Assembly: GCA_031308135.1 (NCBI GenBank)
Contig: JAHLJT010009355.1
Location: forward strand, 4,959,217 to 5,023,216
Length of the DNA stretch: 64,000 nucleotides
Direction of reading: 5' to 3'
From: Acheta domesticus
Lineage: Eukaryota; Arthropoda; Insecta; Orthoptera; Gryllidae
A model generated the notes under the pieces. That model saw only the letters and a list, made by a program, of their open reading frames with translations. It ran no database searches and was not told the origin of the DNA. Below, piece by piece: positions 1-12,579 of this stretch (position 1 is its first letter; each line of letters starts with the position of its first letter). The translations under genes were made by a program, and so were the position numbers.

Positions 1-165
1 GCCCGCCCGCCGCCCGGCGCCGCGTCCTCCGCTTTCTCCGCCGCCGCCGCCGCCTTCGCCCCTGCCGAGTAATAAGTCACCGGCGGGTGGCTGGGCAAAG
101 GGGCGCACGGGAACGCTCAAAGGCGAAAAACACCCCGCACCCAGCAGGAAGCGCGAGCGCCGTCA
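1..165. other. GC/CpG-rich island at the window edge
   Basis: The first 165 bases are dominated by CCG/GCC and CGC runs and then fade into AT-rich DNA. Short frames cross it on both strands, but none resembles a known protein. It is the first of about twenty such islands in the window. It could be the edge of a promoter CpG island or of a GC-rich exon lying to the left; the window does not show which. Confidence 0.6.
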
Positions 166-599
166 AAGCCTTTTCCTTTCTTGACACTTCCACACTTTGA
201 ACTCACGTTGCACTTGAGACAAATGGATGGAACGACGGTCTTCTGAATCGAAGGGCCAAGAATATTGAAAGCGCATAATATTGTTCGGTCAAACAGAAAT
301 GCATTCACTTCAAAGGAAATGACAGAAAGAAAGCCTCGTTTTAACTGGAAGGAAGTTGTTGCCCTAGCTTCGGAACATCCGCAAATGAACAGGCCCCGTA
401 TAGAATACGTCTCGAAGAAGTACTCTTTAGGCTGCCCGATGTCCATGAGCGGTGTTGTCAAGTCACCGTTAGTGAAACAAGCAAAAGAAGGATTTCGAGA
501 ATTGTGCCAATTTTATATATCCTCAAAAGCTTCCTCACCTTCTTTTTCTACAGTCTATGACAGTCGCTCGCGAATTCCTATTGTTGCGTCCTTCCCGTT

Positions 600-775
600 T
601 CTATACATCTCCACCAAGTGAGCGCTCCAAAAGATTCCAGTGGCATCTGGACGTGTGTGTGCGTGCACGCGATCTTCCCGCCCTGGCGGCCTTTCTTCGG
701 CGCATCGCAGACATAAGGCAGCGTCTCCTGCAGCGGGCGTTCCTCATTGAGACGGCAGCTGCGCCTGGAATCTCT
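600..775. other. Moderately GC-rich island
   Basis: A short stretch of raised G+C with many CpG steps, flanked by AT-rich DNA. Frames of 66-118 codons cross positions 265-801 on both strands but show no recognisable domain, and they overlap one another on opposite strands. They are most likely chance frames. Confidence 0.4.
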
Positions 776-780
776 TTATG

Positions 781-3565
781 ACCGCACGCGTGACACAGCA
801 TTTACCATTCTTTGTACGCCGTGATCGTGTGTCGATGGAGGTGAGCGTTCTCACATACGTGTATAAAATTGATTAGGGAGACTATTAATTTTTTGTACAG
901 GTGTGAACTGATTCAGAAATGAAACGACTGTTCCTTATCCGTTTTTATCAGTAGGTTTATTATTTTTTTAAAGGAATATTGTATATCTTTTTTCAGGTTT
1001 TAGGATCAAAACATTTTATCTCCAAACTATTCCCGGCGATGAGTGAAATTTAAACACATTTTTGTTCAGAAGATGTTAGAGTCAATATCTGTTCTTTATA
1101 CGAAATATATTGTTGTGATACATGATTGGAGAATAAAGAAAATTTAGGTTACTTAGAAGTTGAATATTCCTTGGATTGGGTTGTCATGCAAATTGAAAAA
1201 TTCTAATTGATTTTCTGATCTACATTTCTGGTGGAGGTAAATACATATTAAGATAAGAGAATCTGTAAAATATAGAAAGTAATATATTTTATAACAAATT
1301 TTCCCAACCATAATTTTATTCTAGAGTTTTCAATGAGTTTGTTCAAAAATCTTAAATCAGTCATCGTATTCCTTAAACTCACTATTCCCATGCGTGCCTT
1401 CAATTATAATCACCGTTACGTATGCTACTAAGAGTAATGGCAAAAGCGGATGAAAACCCACTCCTACAAATTTTCCAGAAATGTATTTATATTCTTCCCC
1501 CAAAATTCCTCCTTCATTAGTCTTAATAGGCGTTGATGAAAAACGTAGAATGTACTCCCATTGCTGCTACGAGAATCTTCTGCGCCACTCACGTCTCACT
1601 CGTTTGCTTTTTGCAGCACTTTCGCGCGCACGATCTGAATAGACATGGCGAACTTGTGTTTTGTGCCTTTTCATACAGCATGCAAGTGGCTGCTGTACAA
1701 AAAAGGAGAAAGGAATGTACGTGCGATGTGAAGCTTGCCGGAACTTCTCGTCAGGTTCTTTTGCTTATTTAGCATGCTGTAATGCTGTGTGTAATTGGTG
1801 ATTATGTGCGAAGGACCTTTTTACGTCTCGATTTCGCGGAAACTACGGCCTGCTTCTCAGACACAACGTGTCTTTACGTGTATTTTTTATTTGAGTGATT
1901 GATTTTTTCATTGCTTTCTGAATTTTTTTTGTTTTTATTGCTTTAATGATTATTATATTATTTTTGTAATGTAATAAATATTCCTCGCATTATTTCTACA
2001 GTAATAACGTTTGTCAAATTACATATTATAGGCATCATTTCGTTAGGAAGATTATTTAAGGAAAATCACTTAATAGTGTTAGTGTTGCGATATCAGCCTA
2101 TCGCAAATTGAAGTTGAACGAACCAAAAATTTTATAGTACTTGAAATTAACTATGTCTCAGTTAATTTTAGTCGTTCTTTCACTTTCACATTTTTATTTC
2201 ACTAATCATTTTTCTTTCGTCAATATATTCCGGTTTCAAAACTTGTCAGCATGAAAAACCGAATCTCGGTTTTTCTTGTTTCAGAATTTGATATTTTTCA
2301 ATTTTCTCTAATTTTAATAACTTCTTGAATTGTTAACGTTATTTTCAATAATCAGTTTGATAGGAAATAAAATAATTAATTACTTCCTAGGCTTCCGAAA
2401 GAATTTCAGAACGCACTTCCTTCTCCCCCATTCTTGGTGACTTCCTCCTGACTCTACAAAACTGCTTCTAAAGTAGCATTCATTGCAAACTACTGTACCG
2501 CAAAGTTGCTTGTAATCACGTTGTCATGCCTATTGTACCCGTGTTGAAAGTGGCAGGATAAGGCAGTGGCGGTAGTGTCGACACGTGAGGCGAGCAACCT
2601 CCCATGTCCCAGTGTCAGCACAGGACACCCGTCCTGCAAACGCTCTCGCAGAGGTAACCTAACCTGGAAGTCGGTACAGGCTCGCATGTCGTTTTGTTAG
2701 TCAGAGAGGCACTCGTAATTAGCTTTTTAATCGAGAATTTATAATACAAAAAGCAGAATGTAAGAAAGTTTTTTGTGAGCGCGCACTTGTAGAGAAAATG
2801 CTCTAGAGCTTTTCGAGTTTTTACAATTGCACTTCATCATCGACATTGCTCACAGTGATTCGGCGTTGTGATTGGTCAAATAAGTAACTTAAATTATACG
2901 TTCCTACATAACAGTATCTTAGTATTTCACACGTTTGCTTGATTTAATATGCCTTGATCCAGCTATCTACACTGAGGTCAGTCAAAGTTCGGAATTCTAC
3001 ATTAGATAAAAAGTAAAATGTATTGTAGCCTCCATCTTTTTGAACCCTGAAATAGTGATAATATGATTCTCAATAAATAAGTCGAACCTTCTATTCGATG
3101 TAGTGTAAGTAGACTCTTATATGTAATTAGTAATTTATAATTCTTATACAATTACTGCATTTGAAAAGTAGAGCTGTCAGCTGTTTAGTATCATGATAGA
3201 ATATAGGTTAACTGTCAGATTTTAACTGTCCTCTTGTGGATTTGGCTGAGCTTTATGATTTAGTTTCCAGATAGTACGTGAATGAACTTATTTTTCTCGA
3301 GGGGAAATGAAGCAAATTAAATAGGATAGAACGCAAAATTGTCATTCACAATTTTTATATTTAAATATTGTTAAAATATAAGTAAGTAAAGATAAAATTG
3401 AAGTGAACAAACAAAGATGAAATGGAAGAGAAACATGATTACTTGAGCATCGGTTGAATGTCCTAACATGAATGTATATTTAAAAGTTGGTCCGGACTTT
3501 GAAGCTTCCTCCGTGAGAAATCTGTGGGCAAGTGACCTGCCTGTGTGGCATTACCACGGGGCAAT
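781..3565. other. AT-rich intergenic DNA, no gene seen
   Basis: No protein, RNA gene or clear repeat was recognised. The stretch holds short chance frames only. A short moderately GC-rich patch near 2540-2690 includes a single CCTAACCT run, part of the insect telomere-type unit, which is too short to be meaningful. Confidence 0.5.
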
Positions 3566-3569
3566 AAAT

Positions 3570-3690
3570 CGTTCTCTCCGCGGCGTGGGTGCCTCCGCGA
3601 GCAGCCCCGTTTCCATCCGGATATCCCGTCCGCCTCGAAGGCCGCCGCGCCGCGCCAGGCCGTCTGCGTGCGCACTCTCAAGCTGCGCTA
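3570..3690. other. GC/CpG-rich island
   Basis: About 120 bases rich in CGCC/GCGC steps inside AT-rich DNA. Overlapping opposite-strand frames (3463-3704) are compositional and lack any recognisable motif. Confidence 0.5.
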
Positions 3691-4284
3691 ATGACAGTGG
3701 TTAGCGAGTGATAGCGGTGGTCCCGTAATCGCTGCTGCCCAAGCTGTCCAAAGCATCCACTAATGGAAGAAATCTGGAAATAGAAGGAGGTAAAAAATGA
3801 AATGCTTTTACCACATAGTACCTCGGTATTCCTTTAAAATGATTCATGCTGTCCATGTTGGTAAATGCAGTTTTTCTTGTACATCACAATTATGTCTAAA
3901 CTACCGATTGCTTATTTCTACTTATTTAATTAATTTATTTATTTATTTACGTCAAAAAACAGTTAAAAACTGCGTATGACGAGCTATGGGGAGAAGTGAA
4001 TTTTGTGCACGTTTTCATAATTCTGTGGTCTCTATCCTAAACCATATTCTAGTCGAATTTTGAATACAGAAAAGAGAGGTTTTTTTTCGAGTTTTTTTGA
4101 CAAAATATTCGCTCCTATATAATAAAATATATTTTCAAAGGTAAATTTGCTATAAATTCCTGCCCTGAACCCTCATGTTCTTCATGAAAGAATAATACTT
4201 TTGCCGCGATAATATGAAAAACGATAATTTGAATAACTATATTTCCCACTGAAATTCAAAAGACGTGCACAAATAATGAAGTTA

Positions 4285-4755
4285 CATTTATGTCCAGAAG
4301 CAAAACAAGGGACCATCTCAGCATTTGCTCAAGGATCAGGGAAACTGGACGAAAAAACCTGATCGAGATGGAGGCCATCAACCCAGAAACTGTGGTACAA
4401 TACTTGTTACAGGTTCTTTAGAATTATACAGTCCAAATGATAAATAATTACATTAACTATCATTGTTAAAATTAATTCTACTTTCCTTTTTGATGCTCGG
4501 TATAGTCTCGAACTGTATAGAAACAGTTATGCAGCAGAAAAGATTTTACTTGGGACTTAAACTTTTCTATTGGATTTAATCGTTTGATGTCTTCTGGCAA
4601 AGTGTTGTAGAGTAATGTACATGAATTGTATGTGAATTTTTTGTAGTGAGCTGTTGATACTGCCACCTGGTGAATATGATTTCTACGTCGTGTGTTATAC
4701 TTATAGACATCGCGTTTGCTGAAAATATATTCCCGTCCTTAAGTAAGACATTTTT
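4285..4755 (-). mobile_element. Non-LTR retrotransposon 3' fragment (RT C-terminus and 3' UTR)
   Basis: Read on the minus strand, the right part (about 4755 down to 4478) encodes the characteristic C-terminal tail of CR1/jockey-type reverse transcriptase polyproteins. Visible features are a YNTRRRNH-like segment, then LYNTLPEDIK, then a basic FKSQVKSFLL stretch, ending in a stop. The left part (about 4395-4285) matches the 3' UTR block of the copy at 52.9-53.2 kb, sharing ACAAGGGACCAT and a GATGG.GGC stretch at roughly two-thirds identity by eye. The polymerase core and the 5' part are missing, and I see no tail hairpin. This is a 5'-truncated, old copy related to, but diverged from, the elements at 14-17 kb and 53 kb. 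Confidence 0.6.
4478..4750 (-). pseudogene. Reverse transcriptase C-terminal fragment
   Basis: The coding remnant of the element above. The residues after the polymerase domain in this class normally read like 'W N x L P x x I K ... F K x x L K x x L L'. Here the minus strand gives LYNTLPEDIKRLN followed by FKSQVKSFLLHN. None of the catalytic motifs (LDFSKAFD, GVPQG, YADD) are present, so it cannot be functional. The upstream portion needs a frame change near 4670-4700 to stay in register with the family pattern. Confidence 0.55.
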
Positions 4756-4769
4756 CACAAAAACTACTG

Positions 4770-6279
4770 ATTCGTAAATCAGGAGACAAGGTAATGGTAA
4801 AATTCCTAGATTATTAAAGAGTGACTTACAAGAATCACGTGGTTACTAAGGTTATAATGCCATTCATTACGTCTTCTTCCCGGAAAATGCAATTTCTTTT
4901 ATCGTTTATTCATTGATCGGTGACTCAACGAACCGAAAACCTACACTTCTGAAGTTGATTTCACTTAATATATATTCTTATGAATATGAAAATATAAAAT
5001 GTTTCATAATTCACAGACATCATACCCTTACCACATCTGTCCGCAATCAAGGAGTTTCCACTAAAAAAAAGGTTCTTACGTTCATGATGCGGGAAATTTG
5101 CTTTCCTACGTACGTATATACAATCAACGTATCTTTCTCATTGTCAAGCACCTGAAAAGAGATGGCAAGATGACAAGGTATGATACATCTGCAAGCTAGA
5201 CAGCCTGAACAAATCTGCGTAGTAGTTGACGCATCACGTAAAGGGAAATTTAAAAAAATGGATGAACAATATATTCAAATGTACCAAATAAATTTTACTA
5301 GGCCTGTTTTCTTCCAACATTTATTAATTATTATACGAAACGTAATACCTCACCATTACACTGTATCACTCTCTGAATCTGAAAATGTTTCTTTTCATCT
5401 AACATTATACTGTGGGCGGGGGTCCTGTGCATTAGACTTTGCATATTAGATGAAAACGCTTCCTATTATTGAAATTAGAATTGTTTCTGTATCACGCATT
5501 GGCAGAGCATGAGTCGTCGCCAAACAGGGGTGTGTTCGCTGTCTAATTGCCGCTGGGGACAGCTGGGGCTATTTTGGGTCTGGGTGTTTACCGCTCGCTG
5601 TGCTTTCCCCTCGGGTTCTCCTCGCCCGTGTGTTTTTGTAACGCGCGTGTGTGAAACCTTGTGAGCAGGGACGGGTTTGGAAACACGGAGAAGTGGTTAT
5701 TTCAATGGGGCACTCGAAAGAATGATGCAATCGTACGGGACGTTCTTTGGTGAGCATAACGCATGTATATAACACTTTACATAGTTGTAGGAAACTTCAC
5801 GTGTTTTGAGGGATTGTTTGTTGTCATAGCTAAGGCAAAATAAATAATAATAGAAATAACAAATGAAAAGAAAACACTTTTACAAATAAATCTTTAATCA
5901 TCTCTGATATTTTAAAACATGAGAAATAAACATATTTATTTTTCAATCATAACTTGTCAATTGTTAGAAAATAACTGGGAAATAGAGTATTTCTTCCACG
6001 TAGTCTTTTCATGTAATTTGGGCAGTTAAAGCGCAAAATTGACATTCACGCTGCTTCACATCATTTCGTTATTTTCTTGCGTTATTAAATTTCTACGATT
6101 TCATTTTTGCAAACATACACGTACACATAAAAAAGATTGACTTATATTAATACCTTCTTCAGTCATTTCTAAAATCCCTGAACTCTAAACTATCTGATTT
6201 CACTATAGTTTAATTTGCCTTAGAAAAAATTGGTAATCAAACTTAATATTTAGAGTTTGAGACTGTCATTTCTTTTAAT
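4770..6279. other. AT-rich intergenic DNA with a weak GC patch
   Basis: No gene was recognised. A moderately GC-rich patch at about 5500-5660 carries short frames without domains. The rest is AT-rich. Confidence 0.4.
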
Positions 6280-6619
6280 ATAATGAATAGAGACCGGATT
6301 TCTATGAATTTTCATATTTTTTGTCTTTCTACTTACCGTTCTCAAAATTTTAATCTTGACGAATTGTCGCCATCCTAACACAATATCAGATTTTTTCGTT
6401 ACATATTTTTACATATTTGGTACTAAATTACATATTTTACATATTTCGCCATTTTCTCAACTTATTTTTTTATTTTAATCAATTTTTTTACATATTTTTA
6501 TGAAAAAGGGTATTTAAAAAATTCAGCCCCTTTTTCCTACATTTTTACTGCGTGCTACTGCGTACTCTACTCGAGATACGCTTGTTGAAGACAAGGTCGA
6601 ATATTCTGACAGTCCTACG

Positions 6620-6993
6620 CAGGGACGTCGGAAGTATGGGTCTGAGCGACCCCCCTGTCTGAGCGACCCCCCAATCGTAGAATTGGAGGGTCGCCGACCC
6701 CCTAAAATCAAAATAAATGGCAATAAAATCTCACGTTAAGTATCCGACTTTTCTTTTGTTTTTTCGTCGTTCGAAAATATGAACGTTCTCAGAAAACGCT
6801 TTACCCAAATAGACGATACGCCGCGTCCGATGTCCTATAGTTAAGAAATAATAAAAAATTTAATAAAAAAAGGCACGATATAAAAGTGTTATTTTCTTCA
6901 TGCTAAATCAGCTCGAACGAAAACTTTGTTGCAATACAACAAAATTCTCTGCTGAATATATTTATAAACAATTACTCTAAAAGTATATATAGT

Positions 6994-7037
<44 letters not shown>

Positions 7038-7113
7038 ATTGACAGGAAGGAGTGAGGATTAAAGTGAGTCTATAATCGCCCCTCCCTATTTGAAAATACT
7101 TCCGACGTCCCTG
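6620..7113. mobile_element. hAT-like MITE B, inserted inside element A
   Basis: The terminal inverted repeats are 18 bp and perfect: CAGGGACGTCGGAAGTAT at 6620-6637 and its exact complement at 7096-7113. Identical 8-bp target duplications GTCCTACG lie at 6612-6619 and 7114-7121. CAGGG fits the hAT YARNG terminus. At 494 bp it is too short to encode a transposase. Just inside the left end a CTGAGCGACCCCCC unit is repeated, and the interior holds a (TA)n run. Perfect TIRs and TSD imply a relatively recent insertion, necessarily younger than element A. Confidence 0.88.
6997..7035. repeat. (TA)n microsatellite
   Basis: About 19 uninterrupted TA dinucleotides inside MITE B. Confidence 0.9.
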
Positions 7114-7689
7114 GTCCTACGTGCCTGCTTCAGTTATCTCAGTGGCAGGAAGTGCGCGTCAGCGACAGATCATTCTCACCTTTAGGTGTGAAAAGTATCA
7201 TTGACGCCGCGTTTGGTGCCTTTAACCTCAATTTCCACGAAACTACGCAGATCGCCGTCGTGTAACACTTCGATGAGAATATTCCATGCCGCAGTGATTG
7301 TTTGCTGGTCGTAGATTTCGCCAGTTTGTACGATGAGCAAACATTACATCTAGTCTGGTTGCTAAACTACATTCCTGGATAACAATTTGTGAAGATTTTA
7401 CTACAGACGGGAAAGTTATATGGTGCAGGTGGTCATCAACTTTTGTATTCCAGATGAGTTTTAAAACGTTTGCATTGTTTTTGAAATTTGTGTAGGAAGT
7501 TTTTTATAATTGTAAGTATTATAATTTGTTATTGTATTATGAAAATGAGTTTTATAATTAGAGTATTTTAATATTACATATTATGTCCGATTTTACATAT
7601 TTATTACACATTCTTACTGTTTTCATTACATATTTATGTACATATTTTGACGTTTCATTCTACGTATTTTTCCGGTCTCTAATAATGAA

Positions 7690-8154
7690 TGTAGCATTAA
7701 TGGTATGTCTATATGTATGGTATAGTGATTATAAGAAAGATGGGAGAAATTAGTTAGAACCTTAAAAACAAATGCGTGTGGTTTACTGAACATGAAGGTG
7801 AAGGCGTTTTCTTTTTTAAAATTACTCTTGCGTTTTCCGTATCTCAATTATGCAGAATCCAAATTCTTCACTGGGATTGAAATGTAACGTAATATAAATA
7901 TACAAGCATTATAACTGTCTATTAGAAAATCGCTTCTATTGTGTCATCAAGACCACTCTCTAAAACAGAGGTTATACTAGTACTTTCTACACACAGGTGT
8001 ATATATTATACAAGTTTAAGAGTATATAATAGTATTACTCGAGTGTAGTATGTACTATAGTGTCAGTACCATTTAATTTTGACATTATCACGTGTACTCT
8101 TCATATGCCCACATCTCTTTTCTTGGTAATTCTCTTGGCAGTCCCCACTCGCAT
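7690..8154. other. AT-rich spacer
   Basis: No gene or recognised repeat between element A and the large GC island. Confidence 0.4.
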
Positions 8155-9060
8155 CCAACCTCCAGTAGCCTCCGCCTGCGACTTGCTAGTGAAGTCCATC
8201 GCGCCATCAGCTTTGCTGTCTCGCCAGCTCACCGCCACAGCCACCATCATTGCCACGCCAGGGACACCTTCATTGCCGTCACCACCGCCACCGCAACCGC
8301 CACTACCAGCACCACCGCTACCACCGTCGTCGTCGTCGTCACCACCGCCACCGCCTCTGCAACCGCCACCGCCACCGCCACCGCCACCACTACCACCGCC
8401 ACCGCCACCGCCACCGCCACCGCCACCGCCACCGCCGCCGCCGCCGCCGCCGTCATTGCCGTCGCCTCCACCGCCACCGCTGCCACCACCGCCTCCGCCT
8501 GCGCCGCTGCCGCCTCCACCGCTGCCGCCTCCACCGCCAACGCCTCTACCGCCACCGCCTCCACCTCCACCGCCGCCGCCGCCGCCGCTGCCGCCTCCTC
8601 TGTCGCCGCCACCGCCAATGCCTCCGCCGGGCGCCGCCGCCGCCGCCGCCGCCGCCCCTGCCCCCGCCGCGCTGCCACCGCCACCGCCGCCGCCTCGGGA
8701 GCAACGACCGGCCTCCCTTCCCCTCCCCCTCCTCGCCCCCCCGCGCTCCACCCTCTCGTCCCGTCCCCTCCCCGGGATTTACATGTGCCTGCGCTCACTG
8801 GGTTATCATGCCGGAATTTTGGGGTCAACGGGCGGCGAACGCGGGACCGGGCACCCCTCCCCGCCGCCCGTCCGCGGCGCGGAGCACCGCCCCTCGCGGA
8901 GAGGGGGCAGGCCGCTCCCTCCCCTCCTTGCGCCGCCGGCGCGTGGGAGGGTGCGCTGCGGCGTGGTGGGGCGGCGATGGCGGCTTGGGCGCGGCCCGCC
9001 CCGCCCCGCCCCCACCTGCGCTTCCCCGCCCCTCCCCCGAAACCCACCGCGCCTAATAGC
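8155..9060. other. Large GC island with CCACCG/CCG repeat tract
   Basis: About 900 bases. The core at 8240-8720 is an almost G-free (on the plus strand) trinucleotide-type tract of CCACCG, CCGCCA and CCGCCG units. It is followed by unique GC-rich, CpG-dense DNA to about 9060 with GGGCGG and CCCGCC boxes. Long frames cross it in five or more frames (for example poly-Pro on plus 8060-9145 and poly-Gly/Ala on minus 8101-9170). This is what a stop-poor repeat produces, so I do not call a gene. It could be a promoter CpG island, but no adjoining coding exon is evident. Confidence 0.75.
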
Positions 9061-9069
9061 GTTTTATTC

Positions 9070-9825
9070 GCATTCCGTGACGGCTTTCTTGTCGCGTATA
9101 TTTTATCGGACTCAAAGGGCAACAGAGCGGTGGCAGCGGAGATAATGCATTGTGCACGGCAACGTGACACACCTCCACTCCAACGATGCCGTACAACGCC
9201 CGTTAGAGGCGCACGATCCCTTACTCGGATTGCCCATGCGCTTCCGATTGATAGGAAAGATTATTTTTAACTTCATTTTCACGATTAGTGATTAATAATT
9301 TATCTTTCTATCACATTTTATTTTTATTGACCTTTTTGCGATCAAGAATGCCACTACTTGGCTGTGTACTCGATGTACATTTGATTCTTTCCTCCTACGT
9401 ACGCATCACTTACTTAGTCTGGAGTGTCAGTAACCAACACTTCACTTTTTTAATTTTTTGGAAAAATATCTTGACAACATTGAATGAATATTTTATGTTT
9501 GATGACAGCTAGTACAATCCTCCATGGAGGAAGTGGATCCGATTTCGTTCACCTGCACTGCCTTTACTATCACGAACAGTTTACTAATAGTTAGTGCACT
9601 CTTATAGATTTTTATTTTATAATATAATATGAGAACACTGATTATACAACCCAGAACATCTCCCGTCTTCAAATTTCATTTGAAGTGATGATGCGCAAAT
9701 TCTGTAACCTAGTACTGGTGTGGCTTCGTCACACGACCTTGGGTTGCACAACAAAACAGTATTTTGGAAGACTGTCACTGCCAAGATGTGATTGCGGGAA
9801 ATCCTGTATAAGTACTTGTACGTCC
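9070..9825. other. AT-rich spacer
   Basis: Nothing recognisable. Short frames only. Confidence 0.4.
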
Positions 9826-9829
9826 ATCG

Positions 9830-10070
9830 TCAGTGCTGACGGCGACGGCAGCGGTGATGGCAGCAGCCAGCGGCCTCAGCAGCGAGTCCAGGCGCAACTC
9901 GGACACCTGCCCCGCGCCCGTTCGGTGGTGGCGGTGGAGGCTCAGGTCGTTGACCGGGGTTATGTAACCGACACCCGCCCGCCCGCTCGCCCGCCTGCAC
10001 GCGCCACCACCGCCATCGCCACTACCTCCGTTGTCCTCCATCGCCGTGTGCGCCTTCATCACTACTGATC
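9830..10070. other. GC/CpG-rich island
   Basis: About 240 bases of GC-rich DNA with GGCGAC/GGCAGC-type and CCACCGCC-type short repeats. Overlapping frames on both strands (9685-10095) share this composition and have no recognisable domain. Confidence 0.6.
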
Positions 10071-10089
10071 CTTCTCCAAAGCGCTCTGT

Positions 10090-12385
10090 ACTCACGGCAA
10101 TTTATGTTCTCTGTTAGACTTTTCGATGATCTTGGCATACACCATCGGTGTCTCTCTTTTGGAATTCATTAGTTTTAACGTATTTTATTGAATTCATTGT
10201 ATTTTGGGCATTGCGTAAAGTTGTTCTTTCACCTTTTCTGGTTTGTGACTGTACAAGAAAATGTTTCCGGTATATCTCATCGGTTGTCATGCATTTGGTG
10301 TAGTACGGTATTTAACAAGTACTTTGCTTTGGTCTTTCTTTTACCATGTACGTCCATTCCTTGCTTCTCTACGTCAAAATATGTTTTTGCCTCTCCTCTT
10401 CTTAATAAATGTATGAGTTTACCTTTCCCTTTTTGTTTGTCTATAAGAGAAATTAGATACTTTTAATTATATAAATACAAAACATTTTCAGTTTACAGAA
10501 TAACGAGTAATGGTAATATTCAATTTGCATTTCTCATTATTTAATTATATTTTATTGTGTTAGTACACCACAACGCTACAAGATATGTATTTAAAAATTT
10601 TAGAATTTAGCTTAAATAAGTTAGTATTGTCATCTAGAATTTGATAATACATCTTTTTGTTAATTAACAAAATTGACATTTTTCAGCATTCTACTCAAGT
10701 AGAGTTAAATCTTACTTTTACTGATAATTCTTATCTCATGTGTAAGGGAGGCTTTTAACTAGTTTTGAATAAATTTTCGGAAGAGAAAAATTATCAATTC
10801 AGTTGCGTGCAATAGAGATTTCCTTTCCTTTTGCATTTCATTAAATCCGAAACATTATCACGATAGTTTAAATGTGCATTCCCCATAGAATATGTGAGAT
10901 GAATCGTTTCACGTATCAATTATGTGTCATATGGTGAAATTTATTTACTAATAAAACATTTTGCTTATCTGGTCGTTCACATTATTTTATATTTGCAGGT
11001 TTCGGAGAAAGGAATAAGAAAAGATGGCGGCATGAGACTCTCCCGCACGCCTGACGCGCTGAGCAGATAGTCTAACTGGCAGGCGCCCACCAGTGCTGCA
11101 TTCTCGATGTGTTTTGTAACACATTTTCTACTGAGAGCATATTTGGTATGTATAATATTAGATGAGTATACAATCCTTTCAATACATCAACCAGCGCCAC
11201 ATTGGGGGGAGTGTTTCTCTCAGGGATTACCGGTACTGAATGTGATTAGAGGGTCGGTTTTCCTCTTCGGCTGTAAGGAATATGCTGGCTTGTTTACTTC
11301 CACCAGGCCTCAGTTGCTTCTCATACTTTCACTTCCGGCGTTCACTGAACTGGCATGAAACTCGTCCTTGTAGGTAATGGGCAATAACTCCAGACAGAAG
11401 AGATTCTGTTAGCCTGTGGCCATCGTTGCTGGCGTTTTTAATCCATGATTTGTATATTTTCGTTCCATCGATGAATAATACATGGAACTACTTAATTGTG
11501 TAGATAATTTTTCAAAATAATTAATGGGAACATTTTAAGCATTACATTTTCTCGATTTTATTTACTAAAATAAATATTAACTTGAGAGAGAACGTGTCAT
11601 ACTCATATATCGGTATAGAAAGAAAAACTGCGTTTTCCCGGTTGGGAAAAAAATAAAATCATTTATGTTTGCTCTTAGCAGGACTGTTCACAGCTTCTTT
11701 TCAATTTTCCTGTCATCTCAGAAGTAAATTGAGCGTTTCTACGTCCTCTTTGCTTCTGAACGTAATAAAAAAGAGCACATATACTAGCCAGGTTCTTAAA
11801 ACAAGAAATTGAACACTTTTAAATGAGAACATGTTTATTTACTGTTTGCAAATTCGTCATGTTAATTAGCATACTTCGTAACTCCAGATTGGTCAGTTTT
11901 GCATTGGAAAGAATATTCATAGCCGAAGCAAAATTTTAGTTTCCTTTCTCGTTGAACTTATGAATACAGGGAAACTCAATTAATTAAGATACTCGATTTG
12001 TTATTTACTTTTATTTATTACTCTTTTCGTAATTATATTTTATCATGAAGTAAACAGAAAATGGAGGAGGGAATACGGAGTTATGAGGTTTGCTAATTAG
12101 CATTACATTAATATTAAATATTACTACATAAATGTTAATGAGTACTTTCAAAATCTGAAATGATCACACTCATTTCAGATAATTTTTGGGTTTTATTCCT
12201 TATGTGCGAAAACTATGGAATCTCATCCTTATTATTAATTGTAATTATAATTCTCCATTACAACTATGTCATAATAGGTTCCATGTTGTACATCGTAGAG
12301 TACACGTGGGATCCCTTTTGTCGACGAAGCGTTTTCCTGATGGCCGTGCTACCGATCGCATTGGGAGGTGGCTCAATTCCCCATC
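10090..12385. other. AT-rich intergenic DNA, no gene seen
   Basis: No protein or repeat was recognised. A small GC-richer patch lies at about 11025-11100, just after a pyrimidine-rich stretch ending in TTTGCAG that resembles a 3' splice site. The following sequence has no open frame worth calling. Confidence 0.4.
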
Positions 12386-12389
12386 GAGG

Positions 12390-12575
12390 AAGACCTGCTC
12401 TTCCCGGGTGGAGCGCCGACGGAACCAGCTCTCGTGCGGGCGAGGTGGGGGCGCTTTCGTCGGGCGTCGTCGGGCTCCTCGCGCCTCGGCGGCGGGCACG
12501 CACGCGCGTGCGCGCTTGCGTAAGGGGGCGCACCCTCCGCCGCGCGCGCTTTCCACGCAGCAGCCACGCGCACTC
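12390..12575. other. GC/CpG-rich island
   Basis: Dense CG and GCGC steps with flanking AT-rich DNA. Five overlapping frames on both strands cross it, all arginine-, alanine- or proline-rich by composition. None is a recognisable gene. Confidence 0.6.
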
Positions 12576-12579
12576 GGCC

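Larger units (their letters stand above)
6288..7681. mobile_element. hAT-like DNA element A, outer element of a nest
   Basis: The ends are perfect inverted repeats: TAGAGACCGGA at 6288-6298 and its complement TCCGGTCTCTA at 7671-7681. They are flanked by identical 8-bp direct repeats ATAATGAA (6280-6287 and 7682-7689). An 8-bp target duplication and a terminus of the form YARNG are the signature of the hAT superfamily. With the inner element B and its duplicated target removed, the original length is about 890 bp, so it is non-autonomous. No transposase was recognised, although the interior around 7130-7450 is of mixed composition and could be a captured or decayed piece. Both subterminal regions repeat an ACATATTT motif. 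A related left end occurs at 39799. Confidence 0.8.

Noticed and set aside
8060..9270. Proline-, threonine/alanine-, glycine- and histidine/arginine-rich frames of 216-392 codons
   Set aside because: They overlap in almost every frame and both strands over a CCACCG/CCG repeat tract that lacks stop codons. Composition explains them.
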